From the NCBI GenBank assembly GCA_013420905.1, contig JAAXNY010000008.1:558001-622000 (forward strand): a stretch of DNA of 64,000 nt, written 5' to 3'. Positions 19,579 to 30,744 of this stretch are shown here, piece after piece. Source of the stretch: Collybia mongolica (taxonomy: Eukaryota > Basidiomycota > Agaricomycetes > Agaricales > Clitocybaceae). Position numbers and translations under genes: made by a program. Within the stretch, counting starts at the first letter, position 1. The number at the start of each line of letters is the position of its first letter. Under the pieces are notes generated by a model. The model made no database searches, was not told where the DNA came from, and saw only the letters and a program-made list of their open reading frames with translations.

Positions 19579-20584
19579 TTTACTGACCACCTATCTAAAT
19601 GGTCACCATGAGTGGTGGGGGGGTGATACTACAGCATGCTGTATCTATATTTACATCACATAACTCCCTACAATTGGCAAATGACAACTGGCATATATTA
19701 TAAATATCCATTCCATGGCTGTTAAGGAGATATGTACTTATATGAAAGACAGCCAAGGCCTCTAAGATTTGTTCAAACTTCATCATTTGTTTGCTGATGG
19801 TTCATCACCACTCACTTGATGCATCAATGTTTATTTGAGTCTTTCTGTCCTCAATGGCCTTCTTGTTATTTAGTTTACACCATTTTATAAACAAATACTA
19901 AATGGTTAGAGCCCTATAACCTCCTATACCTACAATTTTCATAATATCACCTCAGTCCTGCTTCCAGATATGGCCCTTTACTATTCCAATCCAGCAGTTA
20001 GTCAACCACCTTATGCATTATTGTCATATCCTATCTCACCCTGTCTTCCTGGTTTTACAAACCTACCCTGGCACATCCATATTTGTGTTATTGCTATAAT
20101 TATGTCTACATTTCCCCTCTGCAGATAAACAATCATGTATATATAACTTGGTTGAACTGTAACTCAAACAGTGGATACAAATAGTCTAAGGTCAGATTCA
20201 ACATTGTATAGTTAGTATCCTACCACATTTGTTAGTTGCCATACATAATCCATCATGAAAAGGTAATTATCATTGGCTTAATTTAACAAATATCAGTTCT
20301 TCTCAAATTCTTGAAATCAATGTTTCTACCCATTATATTTTCTTTTAATCAATTATACTATTTCACTTGACCATTTGCACTGGATTCCAGTTGCTTTAAA
20401 TATAAGCTTAGAAGGAGGTAGCTCTGATCCATGGATAGAGTTCAAGTATTCAATTGGGGTACATTGCTGTGGCTCCATCAATTCTGTCATGTGTAATAGA
20501 ATTTATAATGCGGTACGCATACCTTAGAATTTCCAGGAATTATTTCCAGTATTTTGGAAGAGTTTACATCATTGTATTTGGTGG
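19579..20584. other. Stretch without a recognised gene
   Basis: AT-rich DNA with no open frame of note, no terminal repeats and no similarity I could see to the other repeats in the window. Confidence 0.5.
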
Positions 20585-20935
20585 AAAGAAAAGTTTTTGT
20601 TAGTGTATAATGTATCAGGTTTTAGAACAGGATTTGTAATCTTAGAATACATTGCATTGATTAAAGGCTTGATGGCAGAATTGATTAGGTAAAGTCATTT
20701 CCATGTTTGTCTGTATATTCTTGATTTGTAATTTTATAAGCAGTAGCACCATTTAAATACCTATTTTAGTGTTTTAGTTGAGCATCTGAAACTTGTCAGG
20801 CAGTATACACACACAAATATGTTAAGGATAACAGATAATATTTGTTGACTTTAGTCCACTTTAGTTGGGGTTATCCTGTGCTGTAAAGCAGGTTATTATG
20901 TTTGTTGTGAGGCAGGTGACTTAGCATGTGACTTG
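20585..20935 (+). repeat. R1 dispersed repeat, copy 1
   Basis: The segment shares a series of blocks with 24785-25060 in the same orientation, including 'attaaaggct', 'gcagtagcaccattt', 'gagcatctgaaa' and 'atttgttgactt'. It ends where the U repeat begins. Confidence 0.65.
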
Positions 20936-21475
20936 AGGTAGAGGGCCATTACTGGCAGATACGAGTCCTTATGTTTTTTTTTGATTAACTTTTCTTTATA
21001 TTTCTAGAACCAGGTTGTTGCAATAGAACTAGCTATCCAGAATCTATTCAACCTTATATTACTTTTTGTCATTGATAAGTTTGGTTCTGGAACACTTGTT
21101 AGGCATTGTCCTAGAATTAGATTGTAGGGTACAGGGAGTAGCTTGACAACATGGAAGGCCTGATGGATACACAACATGAAGATGTAATATGACCACACAT
21201 TTGAGCTTGCCAAATACTTGTTGCACTTCTGTAAGGGGTCATGTTGCCAAGAGGCTCAGACAGGGAGCAGTATACACAGTATGAACAACCACACAGGGAA
21301 GGGATGAGCATAGAGCACTAGAGGCTTGACTATGAGTAGAGAACCCAGCCCAAGTCTATTGCAAAGGTGCCCTTCCATAGAGAGGAAGGGGCACCTTATA
21401 TGCAGTACATTATGCCTATGTCTCAAATAACAACAGAATCTGATATTAGTAACTCTACTGATGTAACAATTCATC
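20936..21475 (-). repeat. U repeat, right arm of the inverted pair
   Basis: This is the reverse complement of 12420-12960 with a few percent difference. The two arms are about 8 kb apart and could pair or recombine, inverting the DNA between them. Confidence 0.7.
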
Positions 21476-22882
21476 TGTGATATGTCAACTATTTATCAAG
21501 GGGTTAAAGCAGTGTGTGTCAGAATAATATGTATAACAGTGAGGCTATGCAAGCTGTGCAATGGTGATCCTGATGGCTAGATGTGGACAAACAAGTGATG
21601 CCCTTACAACTTCACCCATATCCATAGTGTATGATATAAGCAACTGCATATGAATTGCCAATAGAAGTTGGTGTTTATAGATCCTATACAAATATCCACC
21701 AATAAAAGGTAACAATATATGTATATCTAGACATTTTTCTTAAAAACAAGTCAGCTGGTAAAGTGGGGACTCAGACTCTCTGAGATGGACTGTGTTAAAA
21801 AATTAACAAACTTGAAAATGTAGATCTATATTTGTATATATTCCAAATACACAACCAACTCAGTAGCTTCTCTGGAGACTTTACACTGAGCAATATGAGG
21901 CGCACAGACCACACAGACAAATGCAGATGTTTGCAAACTAAGCTCAGACCTCATTTTGCAGTCTGCATCTGAACCAAGTCAAAGCTGAGTCCATAAATCC
22001 ACACTGTTACTTGGATGCTCAGACCCAGCTGGGAACAACTCCTCATGAAGTCCATGCAGACTGTCCAGATTGCTTACTTATTCATAGTTACCATTTCTTA
22101 TTTAATGTACAAAAATGCAATATTTTGGAGAGTCAAATACAAGGCCTCAAGGTTACATGTCATGTGCATAAAGCATGCAGATTAACCATTTGGTAATATG
22201 AGCTTGTCAGTCCAAGGTGCTTGTTTTTATAATGACCCCTGCTGCCTACTCTTGGCCATTACTGGCAGTGGCTGAATGTTGTTGATAGGTACTACATCAC
22301 CTGTCAGCCTTGTTGTCGACCACCACCACCACTACATCCCCTGCTGCCCCTCCCATCACCTCCCTGCCTCATGATTGTGTACATACTGCCAAATACAATA
22401 CCAGGTCCCACTGCCATGGATACCACCACCCTCTCTCATACCCACCCCTCTCAGTGAAAATAACAACTGCAAAATCACAACAATAAGAGCTGCAGGAAGA
22501 ACTACAGAGGCACCTGTCACTGCCTGCCCACTTCTGCTAGTGAGCAGCTAGCATGGTGGACATGGGTGGTGCAGTGGTGTATTCCATATGGTAGAACCAT
22601 CACCTGGTGGGTGGGTGTGCACCCCTGGATGTGCTGTCTAGACCAAGTAGTGCCAATCACCCCTGTGCCCTAACCAGATGTGTGTAAGGTGAGTGCATAT
22701 GTGCCCCACATCTAGTTGCTCAGATATACTTTGTTCTATTGTATATGTACCTATATGCTGCTGTATACCTTGAGACTACCTTGGTATAATTCTATCTACC
22801 TTGTGATATGTTCTTATTCCTTTTACAAAGAATATACCAAATAGTTAAATCACTAAGGAAGTAATATTGATCCAAATGCCTA
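21476..22882. other. Stretch without a recognised gene
   Basis: This holds a C-rich, ACC-repeat-containing part near 22310-22460 and otherwise AT-rich sequence. I found no coding region or transposon ends that I can support. Confidence 0.45.
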
Positions 22883-23668
22883 CTTGGGTGGAGTGGTCCA
22901 ACACACTGTGTGGCAGGTACTCATTCTTTATTTCTTTTCTTAGGAGAAATAAGTCCATTCCACATTCAGGAAGTTGTAAATGACTAGAAACAATGTAGAT
23001 GATAGTTTATAGAGGTCATGTGACCATGGGAAAATGTTACAAAGTAAACAAGCAATGCCTGTGCACAAAGCCCAATGCCATAGCTTGCCTGGTTATGGAG
23101 AAAACACAAAAACCATCAGAACTAACTTTTACCAGGATCATGTATACTAAATAATTATTCAGATTGTTGTCATGTATTTGGTATACTTATATGGTGGAAT
23201 AGATCATGTGACATATGTCAATAAATAGAGAAATCAATTTTATTTGTATTTCAGGTAAATATAGTAGTTGTTGTTGATTATTCCAATGTTTAGTGTAATT
23301 TCCCACAGGGGTCATGTTTGGTCATGGTCATTGTTGTTATAAGATGTTTGTTCACCCCTGGCATAACACACAGACCTTCAAAACTAGCTGAATCTGGACA
23401 TTTCTGATATTTCACTCAAAATAGACCGTGGGAAAAATATACTCAACAAGGCAATTGTAGAGCCATGTTTGTACATTCCAAACATATAAAAACAAAGTTA
23501 ATAGCTTTACTGGTGATAGAGAAAAACACAAAATAAATTTTGAAACACAACACTTTGAAATATTAGATATGTGTAATTTTGATGGCATCATCAAAAGCAT
23601 TATATAAGCATCCCAAATACATGCAAATTATGTCACAATACTTTGTATTTGTGGAGAAATGCTGTAAG
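22883..23668 (+). mobile_element. X element, copy 4, 3'-truncated
   Basis: It starts CTTGGGTGG after A at 22882 and follows the other copies to about 'aaatgctgtaag', where it changes into the V tandem repeat. The hairpin end is missing. Confidence 0.78.
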
Positions 23669-23689
23669 AAAATTGTTGTTAATAATGTG

Positions 23690-24337
23690 ATTTGGAAGGG
23701 TACAAACAACTACAAACACATACAAATAAACACATCATGTATTCCTTTACAATATCTAGTAGTAGCACGTCCATCAGCTTTGTATTTGCTGAGATAAGTA
23801 TCATCTATATTGTGGGAAATTTCTTTAGTATTATTGTTTGTTTGGCCAGATGTGTGGTGAAATGATATACAGACAGTATTCATTTATAATATGTAGCAAG
23901 AAATTTGTTGTTGATGAGGTTTAGAAAAATAAAAACAAATACAAACACCTACAAATATATACATAAGGTACTACTTCACCATATCTGATACTAGCAATTT
24001 AAATTACATCCATAGGCCTTGTTGTTGTTGAGATATGCAATGAATGATTTATATTATGGGAACTTTGATGTTATTGTTTGTTTGGCTAGCTGTGTGGCAA
24101 AGTCATATACTTGATATTGATTTGTAACATGCTTGTAGTGAGAGAGCTGCTTTTGATCATGATGTTTGAAGGTGTACAAACAAATACAAATACATAGAAA
24201 CATCTACATTGCATAGCCCCTCACCATATCTAGTAGTAGCAATTTAAATTGCATCCATAGGTCTTGTCATTCTTGAGATATGCAATGTTTTGTATTGTGG
24301 GAAAAGTTTGACCCAAAGCGGAACAAGTGTCTTGTAA
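23690..24337 (+). repeat. V tandem repeat array, copy 2
   Basis: Nearly three units of about 240 bp start near 23690, 23930 and 24170. Each carries a run of TACAAA words, an 'atctgatactagcaattt'-type block, a 'gagatatgcaatg' block and 'attgtttgtttggc'. The array ends CTTGTAA directly against the Helitron-like element at 24338; copy 3 ends the same way. Confidence 0.75.
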
Positions 24338-24404
24338 TCGTGCTTACATTTGTCAACTACGCTGTTAGAGCTAACAGCGTAGTTGACAAACGTAAGCATG
24401 ATTA
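24335..24404. repeat. Near-perfect palindrome, 34-nt arms
   Basis: Arms 24335-24368 and 24371-24404 are reverse complements with two mismatches and a 2-nt spacer. The palindrome forms the 5' end of the element at 24338-24748 and is kept in the second copy near 50030-50096. Confidence 0.9.
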
Positions 24405-24748
24405 TGCAGTGGACAGTTATTAATTAATTCTTGAGATATCCCAAGAAAAAGACCAATTAACTCGAATTTATATTATTAAATGCAGCTTGTGTTAGCAGTT
24501 GCCTTTTTCGCTCGAAATCCGCGCGTCGGCTAATTTTGATTCCCACAGTCAGAAAAATATTTCCACGACTACAAAGTCTTACTGATGTACTTCAAAAACT
24601 TTACTGATCATGTTCTAATGAAATCTCGGAACACTTCAAACTTACTAACCGTGGGAAAAACAACACTGGATCTTGTTGGGTACGCTGAATTTTCCCTGCA
24701 AACCCAGGATGATGAACGAGTTACTTATGTAAACATAAGGACTCGTAA
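24338..24748 (+). mobile_element. Helitron-like element Y, copy 1
   Basis: A 411-bp non-coding element that starts with TC after host A and ends GACTCGTAA before host T. A hairpin CTTATGT-AA-ACATAAG (24724-24739) stands 9 bases from the 3' end. TC at the 5' end, A/T flanks, no target duplication and the subterminal hairpin are Helitron features; the usual CTRR end is replaced by GTAA. The small ORF at 24585-24776 crosses the end and is unlikely to be real. Confidence 0.6.
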
Positions 24749-24784
24749 TCATGACCTGGATAGAACATTTTTTTAAACAAATAT

Positions 24785-25060
24785 AATGTAATATGATGTA
24801 ATTAAAATAGGGTTTGTTTGGAGTATATTGTGTGAATTAAAGGCTTTATAGCAGAATTGGTCAGGTAAAAGTCATTTTCATTTTTGTCTGTCTGTGATTT
24901 CATGAGCAGTAGCACCATTTGAATGTATTTATTATAATTTAGTTTGAGCATCTGAAATTTATGAGGAAGTGTGCATACAAATGGGTTAATATTTATTGAC
25001 TTAGTGCGCTTTAGAGGTCATGTGATGTGGTGGTTATGGTGACTTGAGCTGGTTTGAACA
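24785..25060 (+). repeat. R1 dispersed repeat, copy 2
   Basis: A diverged direct copy of 20585-20935. It follows the Y element closely. Confidence 0.6.
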
Positions 25061-26499
25061 GGAGACTTTGAACTGATTTGAGCAGGTGACAATGCATGTG
25101 ACCCACCACAACTTTTCCCGCTTTGTCATCCTTAGTCAGCACTCTACTTAAAAGACAACTTTTCTGCTGCTTTGTCAGACTTAGTCAGCGCTTAGTCAGG
25201 ATTAGTCACAATCAATTCACACGGCCATAGTACTTTAATATAGACAGAAGACAGAAGAAGACAGAAGAAGACAGAAGAAGAAGACAGACAGATTTAAGAT
25301 TTGTTGGTTTGCCTTATCAGCTGGTTGTGCACTCAGTGTTTCTATGCTTTGAAATTTATCGTGCACTTGCACCTTTTATGCGGATTATTGACAGCATACC
25401 TCCTTTCTCGCCAGATACCCAAGAGCCCAACTAATAGTGTGGATGATTCGGGTCCGACATCGTTGGGCACAAGCAGCATGTAAGTTTGTACCTCAAACTC
25501 TGCCGTGTTCTCTTCGAGATCGACACTGCTTGGATGTTTGGTGAATTTTCTCCCCCTTGATCCTTTCCTACTTCATTTCATTCACTTCTGGATCGTAACG
25601 GTGTTAAGGGCCTTCTCTTCCAGAAATATCAGTGGCCAGCCCCTGCTGGTTCGCGCAGGAGCTCCACACCGTAGAATCACCCTCCGTGCACTCAGGAGAC
25701 GATTCATTGCGACATTCTAGAGTATACCAGGCAGTTGTGGGACGGTTCGTTCCCATTTGGTGAAGAGATTGTGATTAGGTTGTGGGATACCAACGTGAGT
25801 CCTCTTCCACTTTTGAGATGTGGTGCACTTGCTGACGAAGATACAGTGATGATATTGACTGCTGCAAAGGCTTCACGATTCCATCATTGTGATACTTTAT
25901 GGGAACCCCTTCACCCCCTTCACCCCATCCTGACATTATAGTGCGATGGTACATCCACGACGTATACCCGCCGACAAGATGCGTACATGTCGATCGACTA
26001 TTGCAATGCTGCCCGTGTTGTACAACTTCAATGTCATCCAAGCCCCCTCAGGCCCCGCACACCTCGACCCCAAACCTGGGCCTAACTTCAACATTTTGTT
26101 TTCTTTCAATGCGGGCCAAAGCCATCTCTAGCAACTGAAGGGGACGGAAGCTGTCTTATGGGGTACATCTATTTCATTTGTCTCTGATCCTTGAACGTTC
26201 GTGTGCTGACCATAGGCTTTTGTTCTAGGGTCACAGCACAAACTCGCTCTATCTGCCCATTGGGCTGCTGGTCCATGGGCCAGCTCTTGACCTGGTAGGA
26301 TCTCCCCACCATCCATCGCACAACACCCACCCACAACCCCTCAAGCGCGCAATTCCACACCCCTTCCCTCCACCAATTCAAGCAGTGTGTGTCCGCAAAC
26401 CCTCCCTTCATTTCATCTCGGAAATTTGGATTTCCTGATGGCCTGTTAATGGATAGTTCGTGTTCCTCCGCGTTCCTCCGGCAAAACCTGCATCGTGTT
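25061..26499. other. Stretch with no supported gene
   Basis: GC content rises here, marking the edge of the gene-bearing region. Several short frames on the plus strand (25735-25941, 25946-26131) read like possible exon pieces, but I recognise no domain and no consistent splicing. A minus-strand frame at 26169-26411 is likewise unassigned. Confidence 0.4.
25246..25292 (+). repeat. GAAGACA microsatellite
   Basis: Tandem GAAGACA/GAAGAAGACA units, four to five copies. Confidence 0.85.
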
Positions 26500-27455
26500 T
26501 AGTGGAATACAAGCAGTATGATCCTGCAAACAACAAAAGTCTTTGACAGGTCCGCGACATTGTATTGATTCTCCGCAGCACAGATAGCACTATGGGGATC
26601 TTTCAGTGCTGTGGTTTCGAACCTGATCCAACTTCCTGTCACTGTGAGCTGGTGTTTCCACTGCCAACTAGCATAAAAAAACCCCGCACACATTGCGACT
26701 TGCTCACCTCCCCTGAAAATGGTGAGGGGGCGAGGCATTCCCTCATAAGTTGTGTTTGATTGGTTACACGGCTGGCGACAGCTGTATTATACATCCACAC
26801 TGCAAAGCTCGCCCATAAGAACACCTGACCTGAGAACATTCTTCTGTTAGAACCAGAAAGCAATGATCCAGCGTTTAATTATCCATGTGCCTTAGGAACA
26901 TCGTTTCTCGTCGGTTTTGATGTTGTTCGAAAGAATGATGAGGTATCTACTTGCGCTGGAAGTGAGGATTGGAAGAAGATATACAGACATCCAGAATGAC
27001 AGGGCCCACCATGCTGCATGATATTTATAGCTTAGGTGTGGTGCTGTTAGAAATTGCAGGCTGAAAATCCTTTGTACTGCCCCGAGAGGAAAGAAAAGGC
27101 ATGACATATGTTCTGAATACCAAAGCCTGCAGAAACATGGACAGAACGACAGGAAAGTTAAAGTCGCCTCCCAAAATTCAACGTGCATTTGTAAAGAAAG
27201 CAGAAGAGTACATCCCACTTGTCCTTGGTGAAAATTTCGGGATGTGGTATTGATATGTTTAATTTTAACTCAGTAGATGGAGCATTTGGCAACATGCTGG
27301 ATGACGATGGCATGATGGCCAGTTTGATATTCATACAAAAGGTATACACGGCTTTGGAGGAGATTCAATTCGAACTCTCGAACGAACATTCTATGATCTC
27401 ATTTTTAGAAATGCATTTGGGAACTAGAAGAGGTGATCGTGCAGGAGTCAAATAA
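26500..27455 (+). pseudogene. Fungal kinase-like pseudogene (HKNxRPEN family)
   Basis: Conceptual reading across frames gives the whole C-terminal part of a fungal kinase-like protein often fused to HeLo or HET-type domains. Near 26640-26740 is the CELVFPLP region, near 26775-26850 VLYIHTAKLAHKN then PENILLLEP, near 26905 FLVGFDVVR, near 26980 YRHPE, near 27020 HDIYSLGVVLLEIAG, then KSFV. A C-terminal segment (FVKKAEEYIPLVLGENF and FIQKVYTALEEI) follows. Stops stand where the family normally has Arg or Trp: TGA in the catalytic loop (26826-26828), in YRHPE-stop and in LLEIAG-stop. At least two frame changes occur. It is dead but fairly recent. Confidence 0.75.
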
Positions 27456-27559
27456 TGAACATATTTGATTTTGAAGCTGATTTACATGTACCCCTGTTAT
27501 AGCAGGGAAACATAGACTTGTATTCATTTCATCTTTTATGATAGTTAGACATGTTGGTT

Positions 27560-28330
27560 ATAGACATGTAGTGTTTACTTGCCACGAGGTCATTACTATC
27601 AGGCTCTTTCATAAGGATATTCGCTGGTTTCAGATCTGCATGCACGAGATCATAGGCATGTAGCGCCGCCACGCCATCAGCAATGTCAGCAATCAAGCTC
27701 GCAGCCGCCTCGAATGGCAGCCGCGTAGGCAAAGTTGGGTTGTCCCAGGCGTCAAGGAAAAGGCTAAGGTTGGGGAAGCGGCTGTTGGGGTGCTTGTCAA
27801 CAAGAACAGGCAACACCAATGTTCCTATTGGGTCGATGTTGGATGTCCAGTCTAGATCAAATAGGACGGTGAGCAATATGACTATATTGCAACGCTCACA
27901 CAGGGAAGCCTTAGACATAATTTACAGCTCGAAACTCTGATTTAACATTGCCTAGTGGTATTCACACATAGCGTTTGTCTTGGAGTAAACGTTGCACACA
28001 TCAAACACATGCTTCTTTATGCGCTTCAGAGCAACGCTTTGCGTACCCCACGTCCCCTGGTGCACTTGCATCATTAGCCCACTGTGCATCTGCGCGCCGC
28101 TCTGTCAGTCAGCAGAGGCAAGTTGAATGTCGGCGAGTGGCATGATGGGCACGTTGTTCCGTCCAACCACTCGCAGGAATGCAAGCTCGTGGTCGTCGCT
28201 GGGGGACGGCAATCCGAATGGTATGTGTACAGGACGCCGAGTGGAGGGGGCCTGGGCTGCTAGTATGGACGAAGTATCTCCATGGTAGGCTTGAAGCGGT
28301 AGGCATTCTGATGATTCCTGTGAGTTCATG
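27560..28330 (-). pseudogene. Protein kinase remnant (HADLKPANIL type)
   Basis: On the minus strand, a possible glycine-loop and lysine strand (QGTWGTQSVALKRIKK, about 28060-28010) is followed by a frame at 27918-27600 containing DIADGVAALHAYDLVHADLKPANIL. The HxDLKPxN catalytic loop is clear. Low-complexity sequence (28329-28105) may be the N-terminal part. A GTAAAC donor-like site follows the last exon, but no DFG or C-lobe was found beyond it, so the gene is incomplete. It is not the missing half of the neighbouring plus-strand kinase, which has its own catalytic loop. Confidence 0.55.
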
Positions 28331-28423
28331 CCTGGTGCTGTTGTGTCAATCTGGCTTTGTTAGATGCGGACTGCTCTCAGATTGCAGACTGCGACCACCA
28401 GGACTTTGGCTGGGGGCAGAGAC

Positions 28424-28500
28424 TACCGCTATCCATAGAAAGTAGAGACAATTGCGTCTGGTAAATAGAATAAGCAGGGCAATTCATATACCTTTTTACA
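28424..28500 (+). repeat. 80-bp dispersed repeat, copy 1
   Basis: The block around 'gtctggtaaatagaata' and 'gcagggcaattcatatacc' recurs in the same orientation at 35753-35832 with about six differences. Nothing identifies it further. Confidence 0.75.
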
Positions 28501-28802
28501 CCCACCTGGAAAATTATTGTTGTCCACCGTTCTGCCTCACCAAATCCTTTCTACCACGTGGGAACACAACAATCAGCACTCCCAGGAATACTCGCGCTAC
28601 GGGGAAAAACATTGGAGCAAGCTGCCTGGGCGTGTCACGTGTGGGATGTATGTGTAGAGGCTAGTCAGGATGCCTAGTCGAGGACAACTAGACGATGGTC
28701 TCCGAAAGCGTCCCAGATGCAGACACATAGTCCTAACGGTGGAAGGAAGAGGGTCAAACAGTTATGAGTCGAGATACAGGAGGCTGAGGGCCTACTTTTT
28801 GC

Positions 28803-29446
28803 TAGTGATGTGCTGGGCCCGGCTCAAAGCCGTCGAGCTGTCAGGGCCGAGCTCTCTTGGGCCAAGCTAGGCCAGGCTTTAAGACAGCTCAGTGAAGGCT
28901 GAAAGCTTGGCTTGCACTCCAGCAAAGCCGAAGCCGGAGGCTCAGGCTGTGGCTTAGGGTTAGCCTAAAACATGCCTGTTCGGTGGACTTCCACGTATGT
29001 AATGCTTGAACGTGCTGTTTCTCTGAAGAGGGTAGTGTTCCCAAGCCATTTCAAAATTATATCATTTGAACTATATGGTACATCAGATTGTTGACCAGTT
29101 TGTTGCAGCATTGGTCTCGGCTGAGACAGACCACACCAAGCAACAGAAACTCAATGACCTTCAACTGTCAGAGGAGGAATGGGGACAAGTAGAGTCTTTC
29201 TTGGATCTCCTTGCAGTAAGCGGTCTCTCCTTCATTTAGTAGATGTTCCTTTATTCCTGATATCATTATCGCAGAGTTTGACTAGAGTATCATTTTTGTG
29301 CAATAAGCCTCGGCCTGAGCCGTCCCAAGACTGAGCCAAGCCTAAGCCGTCCTCGACGGCCTGGCTTGAGTATCTGGCAGGCCCTTGTCCTAATAAGCCA
29401 GGCCGAAGCCCCGGCTTTCAGGCCAAGCCGGGCCGGAACATCACTA
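28803..29446. mobile_element. hAT-family transposon, internally deleted
   Basis: Ends TAGTGATGT and ACATCACTA are part of a longer imperfect terminal repeat rich in GGCCCGGCT. They are flanked by the perfect 8-bp duplication CTTTTTGC (28795-28802 and 29447-29454), the hAT signature. Subterminal regions carry many AGGCC/AAGCC words, as in hAT elements. Inside is a short piece of hAT transposase. Confidence 0.92.
29076..29215 (+). pseudogene. hAT transposase fragment
   Basis: About 46 codons read KLNDLQLSEEEWGQVESFL after VDQFVAALVSAE, which resembles the segment upstream of the catalytic core in fungal hAT transposases. It ends at a GTAAGC splice-like site, after which no coding continues. 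The rest of the gene was lost in the internal deletion. Confidence 0.65.
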
Positions 29447-29741
29447 CTTTTTGCCTGATCATGGAGAGGCAAATGGTCGAAGCTGGAAGGGTGACATAAG
29501 GTAGAACTTTGCCCTGCGGTTAAGAGGGAGCGCCGCTGGAGAGGCAATACCTCTGGAGTGACAGAAACAGCAATAAGTCTCATTCTAGGCGATCTGGATG
29601 GCAATCTTCCGACAGTCGGTGCGTTGACTGAACAAAGGTGTTGTTTGACATCCTGATATGTGTAGGTGGATATGAGGCCGACGACCTAAGCCAAAATATG
29701 AAATTCGTGTCAAAGGACGAAAGGAGAGCCTGAGCTTTCTA

Positions 29742-30177
29742 GCGTACGTGCACTGCCAGTTCCACCTGAGCTCTACCAACATCCCCAACATCAATGATCT
29801 CCAATAGTTTCAACTCCGGCAGCCAGCGTAATTTTTTTCCGTTCATCCCGTACCCTTCGTCGAGTAAAGGATTGTTGGCTAGTGACGTGAAGCTACCTAA
29901 GCTTGGAAATTGGAGGTATGTAATATATAAAGAGAGATTGGAAGGATAGCAGAGAGACAACCTCTGCGAGGAATGCGCTTCTCAGAGGAGAGTCCTGATA
30001 CCTCCGATTGCATTCGATGTAAAAAAGAATCGTCAAGGCCACGGGAATGAAGATGACGAGCATGGGCGTAAGGGAGAATTGATAAAGCCTCACAGGCCTG
30101 TTGACGTTATCAGGACAGTGCGGCCAAGAATAACGAGGCGAGGGAGGGCGATGCAGGGCATCCGCGTTCCATGTCAA
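29742..30177 (-). pseudogene. Possible membrane-protein gene fragment
   Basis: A minus-strand frame at 30177-29893 contains one strong hydrophobic segment (MLVIFIPVALTILFYI) with charged flanks. A second frame at 29960-29742 continues with a soluble-looking C-terminal part. They may be two exons, but the only donor between them is weak, so this may be a broken gene. I do not recognise the family. A further minus-strand frame at 30744-30316 with a hydrophobic stretch could belong to it. Confidence 0.3.
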
Positions 30178-30744
30178 GTCGCAATGATGAATTTAACGTG
30201 AAGGAATTGCTCCGGAAGAGCGTAAAAAGCAGGGACGAAACTGATGAAATTATGTGTGTATATGGTGGCTCGTACACCGATGCTGGACAGGTCTGGATTG
30301 ACTGGAAGACAAGAGTCATTGTTGGCAGACGCGGGGATGGAGCATACGTTCAGTGGTCCGTGTCATCATTGTGCTATCGCCGAGACGCTCTTCTCTAGTC
30401 ATTTCTGAGAAATTCGAATTGGATCGTGTTGAACTTTCGAAGAAGAAACTGCGAATGGGTGTGCCAAATTCGCCTTTGCTTGAGTGGTGCAGGAGAAGGT
30501 GGAGATAGGGCTGATGGCAACAAACAAGCTGGAAACAAAAGAGGCATTCCCAAATTCGGAGGTACCGAAATCTTATCATCATGTAAACCCATAGGCAGCT
30601 GAATGGTCGACTGATGCCAATCTCAATGACTCGGATACTAAGCGATGAGGCGTAGTTGCAGCTTGTGCCATAGTCCGGGAATTGACTGTCCTCAACAGCT
30701 TTACGCAGGGCGTCCACTAACAGCGTTACACAGGATCTCATCAT

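Noticed and set aside
23690..24337. CRISPR-like array
   Set aside because: Units are about 240 bp, degenerate and without unique spacers; the genome is eukaryotic.
26600..26640. tRNA gene suggested by a TTTCGAACC B-box-like word
   Set aside because: No A-box or acceptor stem nearby, and the sequence reads as part of the kinase pseudogene.
26500..28330. Two halves of one kinase gene inverted relative to each other
   Set aside because: Each side has its own catalytic loop (HKNxRPEN on plus, HADLKPAN on minus), so they are two different kinase genes.
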